From positions 1-64,000 of the forward strand of contig JBGPHT010000001.1 of the NCBI GenBank assembly GCA_041484525.1: a stretch of DNA of 64,000 nucleotides, written 5' to 3'. Positions 6,848-16,140 of the stretch are shown piece after piece. The DNA is from JBGPHT01 sp041484525. Its GTDB lineage: Bacteria; Acidobacteriota; Terriglobia; Bryobacterales; Bryobacteraceae. The position numbers were made by a program, and so were the translations under genes. A model generated the notes under the pieces. The model ran no database searches. It was not told where the DNA came from and was given only the letters and a program-made list of their open reading frames with translations. The number at the start of each line of letters is the position of its first letter. The first letter of the stretch is position 1.

Positions 6848-7990
6848 ATGAAGAAGTTCATGCTCTGGATGGTAGCTCTCGCTGCGTTGTCGGGAGACGC
6901 GCTGCTGGCTCAAGACTTGACCGGTACCTGGCAGGGCACATTGGTGCTGCCCAACGGCAGAGAACTGCGGACGGTCATCAAGGTCTCCAAGGCTGACGGG
7001 AGCGCCCTGCGCGCCATCATGTACAGCATCGACCAGGGAGCCCAGGCCATCCCGGTCAACCCCGTCACCTTGCAGGGCTCGAGCGTAAAAATGTCGATGC
7101 CCGGGATTGGGGGCACCTACGAGGGAAAGCTGGAAGCTGACGGAGACTCGATCGTGGGGAACTTCAAGCAGGGACCCGAGCCGATAGCCCTGAACCTGAA
7201 ACGTGCTACCACCCAAACCGCCTGGGCGATTCCGGAACCTCCGCCGCCGCCGAAGCCGATGGCCGCGGATGCGAATCCGGAGTTTGAAGTGGCCACGGTC
7301 AAGCCCGCTACCCCCGACCGGCCCGGCAAGGGATTTATGGTCAGACAGCGTCAGTTTTCCACCTTCAATACGACGCTCAACGATCTGATCACTTTCGCCT
7401 ACGGGATTCATCCTAAGCAGATCACGGGCGCACCGGCCTGGATGGAAACGGAGAAGTTCGATGTGGCGGCGCAGCCTGGCGGGGAGGGTCAGCCCAACGA
7501 CAAGCAGTGGAAGACGATGGTGCAAAAGCTGCTGGCGGATCGCTTCAAGCTTGTCTTTCATCGCGACAAGAAAGAGCTCTCGGTGTACGCCATTACGGTC
7601 GGAAAGAACGGCCCCAAGCTCACGAAGAGCGAAGGCAATCCGAGCGGTCTTCCCGGTCTGTTCTTCCGCGGTCTGGGAAATTTACCTGCCACCAACGCCA
7701 CCATGGCGGACTTCGCCGGCGTCATGCAGGGCGCCGTTCTCGACCGGCCGGTAGTGGATCAAACGGGACTAACCGGAAGGTGGGACTTCGTTCTGCTCTG
7801 GACGCCCGACGAGTTTCAGTTCGCCAGCTTTGGACCTAGACCGCCGCAGCCCCCGCCCAGCAATGGCGCGGCGGCGCCTCCGGATCTGTTCACTGCATTT
7901 CAGGAACAGCTCGGCTTGAAGCTCGAATCCACCAAGGCCCCCGCGGAGGTCTTCGTCATCGATAAGGTCGCCAAGCCAACGGAGAACTAA
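6848..7990 (+). CDS. Secreted TIGR03435-family protein with N-terminal lipocalin-like domain
   Basis: This is a 380-aa exported protein. Residues 1-21 form a signal peptide (MKKFMLWMVALAALSGDALLAQ). Residues 22-120 form a small beta domain (DLTGTWQGTLVLPNGRELRT ... GGTYEGKLEADGDSIVGNF) of the sort found in many acidobacterial secreted proteins. A proline-rich linker (PEPPPPPKP) leads into the TIGR03435 domain (FEVATVKPATPDRPG ... LADRFKLVFHRDKKELSVYAI ... DRPVVDQTGLTGRWDFVLLW), ending with LGLKLESTKAPAEVFVIDKV. This domain is expanded in Solibacter-like genomes, often beside regulators and peptidases; its function is unknown. AGGAG 8 bases upstream supports the start. It is convergent with the VWA gene, 10 bp away. 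Confidence 0.9.
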   Translation: MKKFMLWMVALAALSGDALLAQDLTGTWQGTLVLPNGRELRTVIKVSKADGSALRAIMYSIDQGAQAIPVNPVTLQGSSVKMSMPGIGGTYEGKLEADGDSIVGNFKQGPEPIALNLKRATTQTAWAIPEPPPPPKPMAADANPEFEVATVKPATPDRPGKGFMVRQRQFSTFNTTLNDLITFAYGIHPKQITGAPAWMETEKFDVAAQPGGEGQPNDKQWKTMVQKLLADRFKLVFHRDKKELSVYAITVGKNGPKLTKSEGNPSGLPGLFFRGLGNLPATNATMADFAGVMQGAVLDRPVVDQTGLTGRWDFVLLWTPDEFQFASFGPRPPQPPPSNGAAAPPDLFTAFQEQLGLKLESTKAPAEVFVIDKVAKPTEN

Positions 7991-8000
7991 GGCCGGCCAG

Positions 8001-10073
8001 TTACTCCACCAGCATCACGGACGTCTGCCAGAAGGCCGCCGCCTGCGCATTCGGATCGAGCACAGTCACCTGTAATCGATATTCTCCCGTCACGAGTTTA
8101 TCGATGGGAATGCTGAGCTTGATCGGCATTGTGTTCAGGCGGTTCGCCACGCGCTCGGTGACGGCTACCGGCGCGGTCTCGAACGCTTTGGCGTCTCCGC
8201 GATAGAACGTGACGAAAGCCGCCAGCGGGTGCGGAGGCTCAGCGCCCTGCTGGTAAGCCTGCAGGTATACGTACATCGGCTTGGCCTTGCGGAACACCCG
8301 GGTGACGCTCGGGATCAGCTTCTGTCCTTCCTGCACCAGCGGATTGACGGTTTGCAGCACCGTGCTTTTCTCTTTGTCCTTAGTGGCGTTGAAGAGAGCG
8401 TCGTCGAGCTCGATGCGTTGGCTGCTGAGGACCACGGAGCTGATCGCGATCTTCGAATCCACCACATCGGCCTTGGGGTTCAGGTTGGGAACGATCACCG
8501 TGGTTTCGTAGGTGCCGATGCGGCCGGTCTCCGCGTCGCGCGCCAGAAACTTGACCCGGTAGTTACCAGGCATCACGGTGAAGCCTGTATCGTAGGTGAT
8601 CGGGCGCGTGGAGAGTTCCGCGGCGGTGGCGTCGCTGAGCTTGATGTCGATCTTGTCGCGGACGTTGTTGGCCGGCCCGTTACTTCGAATCTCGCCCAGG
8701 AAATCGATAAGCGTATGCTCGGCGCCGCCGTGCTTGGCAAGGGCCAGCTCGCTGCCGGGAATCTTGATAGCGACGGGCACGAAGTATTCGGCTCGGTTCA
8801 ACTGAAAGTAGTTCACTTCCATCGCCATGGTAAGTTCCGTAATCGGGTCACCTAGCATGAATGCATCTTCAAGCTGGCGCTCTTTATCGGCGGTAGTGAA
8901 CTTCTTGAACTCTTTGCCGGCGTAGTAACTGCCGCGATACTCGAGTTCGGCGGAGAGGTCGCCAGTGAGCGTGATCTTGATCTTACGCTGCCTGCCATCC
9001 AGGGCTGTGTTGGAAGTGTAATAACCCAACACGTAGTAACTGACGATGGCCTTCTGCGCTTGTACGATTCCCAGACTCAGGTCATTGGCGTCGAGCAGCG
9101 CTTTGCCGCCCGTGTCCGCGGCCAGCGACCAGAGCGTATCCTGCGTGCGTTGCAGGTTCGTCATGGCGGTCATTGCCGCCGCGCCGGAGTACGCCCCGAC
9201 GCCGCCCGGGGACGCACGCGTGGCGTCACCCATAGGGGCCGATGCGACAAGACCGCGCGCATCCACCGTGAAGAACGAGACTCCGGCCCGGGTGGCCGCA
9301 TTGATGGTGGCGCGAAGCTGCGCGTGATTGTCGGTGCCGTTCAGGCGGAGCCCGCTGGCGAAGTAGATGAGCGCCTTCTTCTCGTTAAGCTGCCCCAGCA
9401 TCTTGGCGGCTGTCTGCAGCGCGGAAAGCTGGCGATCCGTGCGGAAGATAGCGAACTCTCCGCCGTTTTGGCCGAACGCGCCGTCGACGGTCGGCTCGGG
9501 CACGCTCTCGTCCTCGCCCACGATCATCGTCTGGAGCGTGGACAACAGACGCTCCCGGTCGCCGGTGAAGTCTTCGTGGACTTTGACGTCGCTTCCCGCA
9601 TACACCAGGATGGCCACCAGGTCGGCGGGCGTCATTTGTTTGCGAATGAAGTCCTGTGCCGCGCCGATCGCGCGCGACTGGTCCGCCGGAGGCATGGCCG
9701 TCATGTCGAAGTAGAGCGCCAGCAGGCGGCGGTCGGCGTACTTGAGATCCAGCGGACGCTCCGCCGCAATCTGCGTGTGCGCCAGGCGTGGGATGGGAGC
9801 CACGCGGTCCGCCAGCACGGGCGCAGCCCGGATTTCCTCGAGCTTCTGAAACTCCAGGAATGCCACGCTCTGGGGGATGCCGTTTTCCGTGACCGCAAAA
9901 TCCTTCGCAGTCAGGCCCTCGATCGGCTTGCCGCTCTTGTCCTTCACAGTGACCTGTTGCATCACAAGGCGCGTCTCGGCACGAAAGACGGGCGGGTCCT
10001 GAGGCGGAGCGGCAGCCTGCTGCGCGGCGATCGGGAAGGCGGAACACAGGAACACGTAGAGGAGTCGGCGCAT
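8001..10073 (-). CDS. VWA-related secreted protein (TIGR03436 type)
   Basis: This ~690-aa exported protein starts at ATG 10073 with the signal peptide MRRLLYVFLCSAFPIAAQQ. The first segment, FRAETRLVMQQVTVKDKSGK then PIEGLTAKDFAVTENGIPQ, is the signature opening of the acidobacterial VWFA-related domain. The von Willebrand A-like core follows, with LALYFDMTAMP in place of the classical metal-site DxSxS, and later ADTGGKALLDANDLSLG. The C-terminal half is beta-rich and probably forms further Ig-like domains. The start lies only 2 bp after the stop of the TonB receptor gene, so the two are surely cotranscribed and coupled; this protein may bind the receptor's ligand or partner at the surface. 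The exact role is unknown. Confidence 0.88.
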   Translation of the reverse strand: MRRLLYVFLCSAFPIAAQQAAAPPQDPPVFRAETRLVMQQVTVKDKSGKPIEGLTAKDFAVTENGIPQSVAFLEFQKLEEIRAAPVLADRVAPIPRLAHTQIAAERPLDLKYADRRLLALYFDMTAMPPADQSRAIGAAQDFIRKQMTPADLVAILVYAGSDVKVHEDFTGDRERLLSTLQTMIVGEDESVPEPTVDGAFGQNGGEFAIFRTDRQLSALQTAAKMLGQLNEKKALIYFASGLRLNGTDNHAQLRATINAATRAGVSFFTVDARGLVASAPMGDATRASPGGVGAYSGAAAMTAMTNLQRTQDTLWSLAADTGGKALLDANDLSLGIVQAQKAIVSYYVLGYYTSNTALDGRQRKIKITLTGDLSAELEYRGSYYAGKEFKKFTTADKERQLEDAFMLGDPITELTMAMEVNYFQLNRAEYFVPVAIKIPGSELALAKHGGAEHTLIDFLGEIRSNGPANNVRDKIDIKLSDATAAELSTRPITYDTGFTVMPGNYRVKFLARDAETGRIGTYETTVIVPNLNPKADVVDSKIAISSVVLSSQRIELDDALFNATKDKEKSTVLQTVNPLVQEGQKLIPSVTRVFRKAKPMYVYLQAYQQGAEPPHPLAAFVTFYRGDAKAFETAPVAVTERVANRLNTMPIKLSIPIDKLVTGEYRLQVTVLDPNAQAAAFWQTSVMLVE

Positions 10074-10075
10074 GG

Positions 10076-13000
10076 TTAGAACCTCACTCGCAGCGATGTC
10101 TGGAGAGTTCTCATCTGGCCGGCGGGATTCGGCAGGCCGAATTGCGCGCTGGTGATGACGGTGTTCCAACTCGGGAACACCGGATGATTGAGGGCGTTAG
10201 TGGCGTCCACGCGGAGGTCGCCCGTGAGATGGTCGCTCCAGCGGAACGTGCGGCCGGCGGAGGCGTTCAGGCTGAGTTGCGCCGGGCCGGTGATCGTGTT
10301 GCGCCCCGCGTTCCCCCACTGGTCAGGCGCGGGGGCCGCAAAAGCCGCGGGGTTCAAGTGGAGTCCCGCCGGCGCGTCGTACGGATCGACGCCCGTGTAG
10401 TTGGCGCGAATGCTGCCGGTGACGCCGGTCCCATGCACGGGTGAAAAAGACGTCGGGGTAAGCGGCAGACCGGTACCAAAATTGAGTTGTGTGGCGACGG
10501 TCCATTCGCGGAGCAGGGCGCCTGTGCGGCCGGTGAGGAATCCGCCCGCAGCCGCTCCGGTTGTGTATTGCGTCTGGAAGACGACCGTGTGGCGCTGGTC
10601 GAAGTTGGAACGGCCCCGTTCGGCCCGCAGGTCGAGCCAGTTCTGTGCGATCAGGAAGCCGCTACCGCCCAGCGCAGCGTTGTCGAGGGCCTTGGCCCAC
10701 GTGTATTGCACCTCGGCAGAGAAACCCCGGCGCAGGCGGCGGCGCACCTGGAGTGTTCCGGCCTGGCGAGTCGAATCGCCGTTCGACGTCATGTAAGAAA
10801 AGCCGCTCGGGCAAGCGGCGCAGGGGTTCACGGCGCCGGCGGGATACGTGTTTGGCAGGAACTGTTGCACGCCGCGCGTGCCTTTGATGCCGAGATACGT
10901 CGCCACCACCTGCAGCGCGAAACGCAGATCGCGTTGTACCGAAAGTTGCCAGTTCTGCGCATAGCCGGCGCGGAACCCCGGGTCGATCCCAAAGGTCGTG
11001 GCGATAATGTTGGGCGAGCCCCGGAACCCGTTCGCGAGCGTCAGCGGATTGGCCGCGCTGTTCTGCACGCGCAGGCTGGTCGAAAGCGGCGCCTGCTGGG
11101 CCATTTGGGTCGCGATGGATTGGTAGAGCGGGTTGTCGTAGTAGATCCCGTAGCCGCCGCGCACGATCATGGTTGAGGCGGGAAACGGCCGCCATGCGAA
11201 ACCGAGGCGTGGTGCAATGTTGTTCCGGTCGGGCTGGATGAGCGGGCCGGCGGATCGCTCCACAATCGGAACCGCCGAAGCGAATTGGTTCGTCACCGCC
11301 AGATTCACCAGGCGTCCGTAGAGTTCCGTGATCGGCGAGTTGTACTCGTAGCGCACGCCGAGCGTCAGCGAGAAACCGGAGCGGAAGCGCCACTCGTCGG
11401 AGACATAGGCATCCCACGAGTTCGCGCGGAAATACTTGTCGGCGTTGCCGAACGCGATCGACGCGGTGTCCGGCACGCCGAAGAGGAATCCGGCGAGGTC
11501 GGATCCGGCCGCGGCTCCGGTGAACGTGAACGTGCCGCGCGGATCCTGCTGCGAAAGTATGTTCCATTGCTGGCAGTGGAAATCGAAACCGGAGGTAACG
11601 CTGTGGCTCCTGCGGGAACGGAAAACTTCGAGCGAAAGGCCCTGCGTCTGGTTGCGCGGGGACGAATACTGGGCCTCACCCAACGCCGCCGTGCCGTTGG
11701 CAAAGTTGAGCGAGGGCGGACCCCAGTTGAGCGGATCCTGATTGTTGCCGGCGATGCCCGCGGCGCCCGAGACATTCAAGCGCTCCGAGAAAAACGGCAC
11801 GGTCTGCGCGGAGTTGCGGTTGAACTGGTATCCGAGGTTCACGAAGAATTGCGAGCTGAATGTGTGACGCCAGTTGACCGTGGACGCGTCGGCCAGTTGG
11901 CGGCCCGTCGCCAGAAATCCGAAAAGATTGGGATTGTCGGTGCGCGAGCTCTGCAGTTGCAGCGTGCCGCTGAGATTGTTCTTCCGGCCCAGTTGGCGGT
12001 TCACGCGGAACTGCAGGCTGTCCTGGTGGAGGCTGCTGACGATCGGCACCTGAAAGTTGTAGCGCGCCTGCCCGTTGAAGTTCGGCAGTGGATAGAGGCC
12101 AAGCAGCGTTTGCGCCTGCGGGCTGATGCGGTTCAGTGGGATTTGATTGCCGGCGATCGGGAGGCCCGTCGCAGGGTCGATCACGTGCACCGGCAGGCCC
12201 TGCGGAGTGAGGGTATGCGAAAGGTCGCCTGCGCGTTCGCCGGCCGTGGGCATGAGTGCGGATTGAGTGGTTACGTTCCGATTGCGCGTCCATTGATAGT
12301 TCAGCGTGAACTGCGGCCCATTGCGCAGCAAGCCGGGAATCCGGATGGGGCCGCCCAGCGTGGCCAGCCCGGTGAACCTGTTGTATACGAGGCGCGGCGT
12401 GTTCTGCCCGGTGAGCGAAAAGGGGCGCGCGTCAAACGGCGAGTTGTCCATGATAAACCCGAAATTGCCGTTGTACCGCCACCTCCCGGGCGCGCGATTG
12501 TTGCCGAACGCCGGAAGCTGGCTGAAGGGCGAACTGGCCGCGTTATTCACGCTTCCGTTGACCAGGAAGCCGTCGGCGGCGCGCCGCGAAACGTCCGCGG
12601 AAACCTCCACTGCCGACACCGGAGCGTTCGACGCGCTGACTTCCGCACGCTGAAATCCCGAAGTCGTGTTGGTGGCAGCGGGCGCCGCAATATTTGCCGG
12701 GCGCTTGATCGCGACTTTCGGAGCGTCGGCCGCGCGCACCTCCGCATCCGAGCCCACTTCCGTGATCTTCGCCATCGGCAAAACCGCCAGGTTCCATTCC
12801 GCAGCGCCGGGCACTTGCACATCGCGCTCGACCGGAGCGAACCCGCGCATTTCCACCCTGATCGTCCACTTGCCATCGGCCAGAGGAAACACGTAGACGC
12901 CCTGAAGATCGGTAAGCACCGCGACCGTCTTGTCCCCTTGCCGCGCCGTTACGGTCGCTCCGGACACCGGCAGCGTTCCGAGCTTGACCACACCTCGATG

Positions 13001-13093
13001 CTCCGCGGCGGTAAGAATCCCGGCGGCGAGCAGCACGATAATCGAATACCAAACCCGAGCGTTGCCCAAAATGACCCTCTTGCCATTATCCAA
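10076..13093 (-). CDS. TonB-dependent receptor-like outer membrane protein (Oar type)
   Basis: This 1005-aa protein is an outer-membrane transporter of the Oar/TonB-receptor type common in Acidobacteriota. An N-terminal signal peptide ends near LLAAGILTAAEH. Residues ~32-105 form a carboxypeptidase-regulatory-like domain (GAWYS-like start, then VSGATVTARQGDKTVAVLTD and MRGFAPVERDVQVPG). A plug-like region follows, then a long beta-barrel section rich in aromatic strands (LQFRVNRQLGRKNNLSGTLQ, WRFRSGFSLTLGVRYEYNSP). The last residues, LQTSLRVRF, end in phenylalanine as expected for outer-membrane barrels. Members are thought to import oligosaccharides or peptides. It is directly followed, 2 bp on, by the VWA gene; the substrate cannot be told from the sequence. 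Confidence 0.88.
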   Translation of the reverse strand: MDNGKRVILGNARVWYSIIVLLAAGILTAAEHRGVVKLGTLPVSGATVTARQGDKTVAVLTDLQGVYVFPLADGKWTIRVEMRGFAPVERDVQVPGAAEWNLAVLPMAKITEVGSDAEVRAADAPKVAIKRPANIAAPAATNTTSGFQRAEVSASNAPVSAVEVSADVSRRAADGFLVNGSVNNAASSPFSQLPAFGNNRAPGRWRYNGNFGFIMDNSPFDARPFSLTGQNTPRLVYNRFTGLATLGGPIRIPGLLRNGPQFTLNYQWTRNRNVTTQSALMPTAGERAGDLSHTLTPQGLPVHVIDPATGLPIAGNQIPLNRISPQAQTLLGLYPLPNFNGQARYNFQVPIVSSLHQDSLQFRVNRQLGRKNNLSGTLQLQSSRTDNPNLFGFLATGRQLADASTVNWRHTFSSQFFVNLGYQFNRNSAQTVPFFSERLNVSGAAGIAGNNQDPLNWGPPSLNFANGTAALGEAQYSSPRNQTQGLSLEVFRSRRSHSVTSGFDFHCQQWNILSQQDPRGTFTFTGAAAGSDLAGFLFGVPDTASIAFGNADKYFRANSWDAYVSDEWRFRSGFSLTLGVRYEYNSPITELYGRLVNLAVTNQFASAVPIVERSAGPLIQPDRNNIAPRLGFAWRPFPASTMIVRGGYGIYYDNPLYQSIATQMAQQAPLSTSLRVQNSAANPLTLANGFRGSPNIIATTFGIDPGFRAGYAQNWQLSVQRDLRFALQVVATYLGIKGTRGVQQFLPNTYPAGAVNPCAACPSGFSYMTSNGDSTRQAGTLQVRRRLRRGFSAEVQYTWAKALDNAALGGSGFLIAQNWLDLRAERGRSNFDQRHTVVFQTQYTTGAAAGGFLTGRTGALLREWTVATQLNFGTGLPLTPTSFSPVHGTGVTGSIRANYTGVDPYDAPAGLHLNPAAFAAPAPDQWGNAGRNTITGPAQLSLNASAGRTFRWSDHLTGDLRVDATNALNHPVFPSWNTVITSAQFGLPNPAGQMRTLQTSLRVRF

Positions 13094-13195
13094 CGGGATC
13101 TGAAAGTGCCCAAAGCGGGCAGGTCCATCGGCTCGTTAGACGTCCGAGTCTGAAAAATGACGCGCGAACCGTGTCACTCGGCCGGATACGCCGGG

Positions 13196-15757
13196 CTATT
13201 CGGTTCGAAGGATCTCCACGATGTCGAGTCGGGTAATGGGGCGAGTAGCCAACCAGATGCCAGTCGCTGCAATCCAGGCGATGAAGAGAACAGAGGCTGC
13301 ATAGGTCGCGGCGTTTACGGACTTCGCGCCGTCAACCAGGTTTTCGAGCAGCCGTCCGCTGAGGACGGCCCCTGCGATTCCAGGAATAGCCCCAGCGGCA
13401 ATCGTGATCAAGCCTTGCCGCAGCAGGCTCGCGCGGAGCCGGGCCGGCGTGGTGCCGAGAGCTATGCGCACTCCCAATTCATGGGTTCTTCGCGCCACGG
13501 TATAGGAAACGATGCCATAGATGCCGATGACGGAGAGCAGCAACGCGAACGCGGCGAAGCAAAGTACTGCCGTCCGGTAGAATTGCGGCCGCGCCAGCGC
13601 ATCAGCCAACCGCTGCTCCATCGTCTTTACGCCGAACACCGGGACCTGCGGGTCCACCGACCGAATTGCGTCGCGAATCATCGCGAGGTGGTCCCCCGCG
13701 CGGCCGGTAGTTCGAACCACGAAGGTCGAACCGGACCCGCCTGGCGATTGAGAGGGAACAAAGACCTGGTTGGAGAGTGCTCCGTCCGTCATATAGTCCA
13801 TCCCTTTGACCACTCCCAGAATTTTCCGTGAAGAATTGCCGCCGTTCCCAATTTCGCGGCCCACGGCAGCGCCTGGCGGGCCAAATTCGCTGGCAAATCG
13901 CTCATTGACGACGGCCACTCGAGCGTTGCCTCGCAGTTCCCCCTCGGTGAATTCGCGCCCGAACAGAATGCGTCCTCCCATGGTTCGGAAATAATCGGCG
14001 AACACCGGAACAACCATGGAATTTTCACTCGCCCGGCGTCCGCCGAGGCTATATCGCCCTCCGATGAAGCCTTTGGCATACAGCGGGAGGAACTCCGTTG
14101 CACTCGCGCTGCGAACTCCCGGCAGCCGCCGGACCCGTTCGAGAGCCTCCTGAAAATACTGGAAGCGGCGCTCTTCGGTCTCATAGACGGTTCCTTCGAG
14201 CGACACGTTCACGGTGAGCAGGCCGCCCGACTCAAACCCGCGATCGACGCTCATCAGCTTGACAAAAGCCCGACTCACTGAGATCGAAGCTGCAAGAAGG
14301 ACGATCGTGAGCATCACCTGCGTCGCCACCAGCGCTTCGCGGATAAACCGCGCGCTGCGATTGTCGCTGGAGCTGCGCGTACCGAACGCATGGAAGCGCC
14401 TGGCATAGAGCGATGGCAGCACGCCGAACAGCAACGCGCTCAAAACCGATACCACGATAGCAAAACACAGCACGCGGCCATCCAGAATGGAGTAAGTCTG
14501 CGTAGCAATCGGAGCAGGTTGGAGCTTCGCGGCGACGGACGTAGTCCAGAGCGCGATGAGAATTCCGGCGATGGAAGCAGCCAGCGAGAGCAGCACGCAC
14601 TCGGTCAGCAACTGTTGCGAGATCCGCGCCCGGCTTGCCCCCAATGCGGACCGTATGGAAAGCTCGGCGGCACGATCCGCGGTGCGCGCCAGCAGCAGGT
14701 TCGCGACGTTCGTGCAAGCGATGAGGAGGATCAGCGCGACGCACGCCATCAGCACCAGCGAGCCCTTCCTGGCGGGTCCGGCGAGTTCGTCCCGGAGCTC
14801 GGCGATGGTCGAAGGGTACTTAATCCTCTGAAGCTTGGTGCGGTTCGGCCAGAGGCGCTCGGCTTCGGCGGCGAATGCCTGGCGGGCTTGCGCCCACGTC
14901 ACGCCGGGCTTCAGCCGCGCGATGGTTTCCCAGCCATGATTGCCGCGGCTGAAGGCGGCCGGCTTCCAAAGAACGGCCTTGCCCGGATAGTCGAACCCCG
15001 GCGGCGCAACGCCAATGATGGTCAGCGGGTTTCCATCTACCCGGATGGTCGAACCCAGAACTTTCCGGTCGCCGCCGAAAAGCTCCTGCCACAGCCCGTA
15101 ACCGATCACCGCGACGGCATTACGCCCGGGCGACCCCCACCCGTTCACGTCCACATCATCTCCGGGGGCGAATCCGCGTCCCAGGACCGGCTGCGTGCCT
15201 AGCACCGAGAAGAAATTTGAGGACGCCTGGACGACGTGCGCCCGGCGCCATTCACCGGCTCCGCCCAGATTGGCATCGGGCTGTTCGAAGACCGCGGCGT
15301 CGGCAAGATACGCGCTCTGCTGGCGCCAATCGTGAAATTGCTTGGCGCTGTCCTGGGGCTCAAAAAACCAGCGCAGGTACGCCAGGCGTCCGGGATCCTG
15401 GAATGGCAGCGAGCGCAGTAATAGCGCATTGACGACGCTGAAGACGCCGGTGTTCGCCCCAATGCCGATGGCGAGCGCGAGAATCGCGAAGCCGGTGTGC
15501 CAGGGACGGCGCGCCCAAAGGCGGAGCGTGTGCCGGGCATCCTGCGCCACTTCGCGAGAAAACTGTAAGGGGACGGAAATCGCCAGGTCTGCAATGAGGC
15601 GAATCCAAAGGATGCCTAAGGCGGCGGCCCCCGTCGATTCGTTGAGTTCGTCGCGAAATTCGCGCTCCAACGGCTCCGCATAGTTTTCACGAAACCCGGC
15701 CGGATAGAGCTTAAGCAGCCGCCGGTACAGCTTCAATGAAAAGGGTTCGTCAGGCAT
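13196..15757 (-). CDS. ADOP-family ABC transporter permease (MacB/FtsX type)
   Basis: This protein of about 853 aa is an 'acidobacterial duplicated orphan permease'. The N-terminal part has the ADOP-specific segment KLYRRLLKLYPAGFRENYAE and FRDELNE; then comes a MacB-like periplasmic region starting at the first membrane helix (GFAILALAIGIGANTGVFSV) and the two FtsX modules, with helices around LVLMACVALILLIACTNVAN and in the final 120 residues (LCFAAFALLLSVIGIYGIVS). No ATPase gene is adjacent, as usual for this family. The start MPDEPFSLK overlaps the end of the PadR gene by 8 bp (ATGCCTGA), marking an operon. The PadR-ADOP pairing is characteristic of the lineage. Role inferred: efflux or envelope stress coupling. 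Confidence 0.92.
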   Translation of the reverse strand: MPDEPFSLKLYRRLLKLYPAGFRENYAEPLEREFRDELNESTGAAALGILWIRLIADLAISVPLQFSREVAQDARHTLRLWARRPWHTGFAILALAIGIGANTGVFSVVNALLLRSLPFQDPGRLAYLRWFFEPQDSAKQFHDWRQQSAYLADAAVFEQPDANLGGAGEWRRAHVVQASSNFFSVLGTQPVLGRGFAPGDDVDVNGWGSPGRNAVAVIGYGLWQELFGGDRKVLGSTIRVDGNPLTIIGVAPPGFDYPGKAVLWKPAAFSRGNHGWETIARLKPGVTWAQARQAFAAEAERLWPNRTKLQRIKYPSTIAELRDELAGPARKGSLVLMACVALILLIACTNVANLLLARTADRAAELSIRSALGASRARISQQLLTECVLLSLAASIAGILIALWTTSVAAKLQPAPIATQTYSILDGRVLCFAIVVSVLSALLFGVLPSLYARRFHAFGTRSSSDNRSARFIREALVATQVMLTIVLLAASISVSRAFVKLMSVDRGFESGGLLTVNVSLEGTVYETEERRFQYFQEALERVRRLPGVRSASATEFLPLYAKGFIGGRYSLGGRRASENSMVVPVFADYFRTMGGRILFGREFTEGELRGNARVAVVNERFASEFGPPGAAVGREIGNGGNSSRKILGVVKGMDYMTDGALSNQVFVPSQSPGGSGSTFVVRTTGRAGDHLAMIRDAIRSVDPQVPVFGVKTMEQRLADALARPQFYRTAVLCFAAFALLLSVIGIYGIVSYTVARRTHELGVRIALGTTPARLRASLLRQGLITIAAGAIPGIAGAVLSGRLLENLVDGAKSVNAATYAASVLFIAWIAATGIWLATRPITRLDIVEILRTE

Positions 15758-16115
15758 GCTTGGGCACTCCAAACGTTGCCCTGGCCAACTGCACCAACTC
15801 GCGCATGCGAGCCGCTTCCGCTTGCGCCACCTTGCGGCCATGGGGCGTGATTCGGTAGTAACGACGGCGCTCGTCGTCCAGGTGCGGGTCGGGCCGGTCG
15901 TCGGACTCTTCGATCAAGCCCAACTCCAGCATCTTGTTGATGGACCCGTAGAGTACGCCGGGGCCAAGCTTCAGATTGCCGCCGGTGCGCAGCGAGATCT
16001 CGCGCTTCAGGGCGTAACCGTGGCGTTCGCCGTCGCCGAGGGATAGAAGGATGTGAAAGACGGCAGGTGACAGCGGCGGCAGATCTCCCGCGGCGGATCG
16101 ATCCTTGACAGACAT
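15750..16115 (-). CDS. PadR-family transcriptional regulator
   Basis: This 121-aa protein is a winged-helix repressor of the PadR family. The N-terminal 80 residues contain the expected pattern: AVFHILLSLGDGERHGYALK, a second helix in EISLRTGGNLKLGPGVLYGS, and the wing (DRPDPHLDDERRRYYRITPH). The short C-terminal helix serves dimerisation (AQAEAARMRELVQLARATFG). It is cotranscribed with and overlaps the ADOP permease gene, which it most likely controls. The promoter lies immediately upstream, with a partial palindrome listed separately. The leader is very short and has no ribosome site of note. Confidence 0.93.
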   Translation of the reverse strand: MSVKDRSAAGDLPPLSPAVFHILLSLGDGERHGYALKREISLRTGGNLKLGPGVLYGSINKMLELGLIEESDDRPDPHLDDERRRYYRITPHGRKVAQAEAARMRELVQLARATFGVPKHA

Positions 16116-16140
16116 ACTAGTACAAAACAGTATATAGTAT
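16116..16140 (-). promoter_or_regulatory. Promoter and possible PadR operator with very short leader
   Basis: On the minus strand the bases before the padR-like start read TACTATATACTGTTTTG then TACTAGT-ATG. TATACT is a good -10 box, which would place transcription start within about 10 bases of the ATG, and no Shine-Dalgarno is present. TACTA/TAGTA arms around the box form an imperfect palindrome that could be an autoregulatory site. Both ideas are inference from position and sequence. Confidence 0.4.

Noticed and set aside
11285..13153. 622-codon plus-strand frame over the TonB-receptor gene
   Set aside because: Antisense shadow in GC-rich DNA; no domain, arginine-rich and without a ribosome site, while the minus strand gives a complete receptor.
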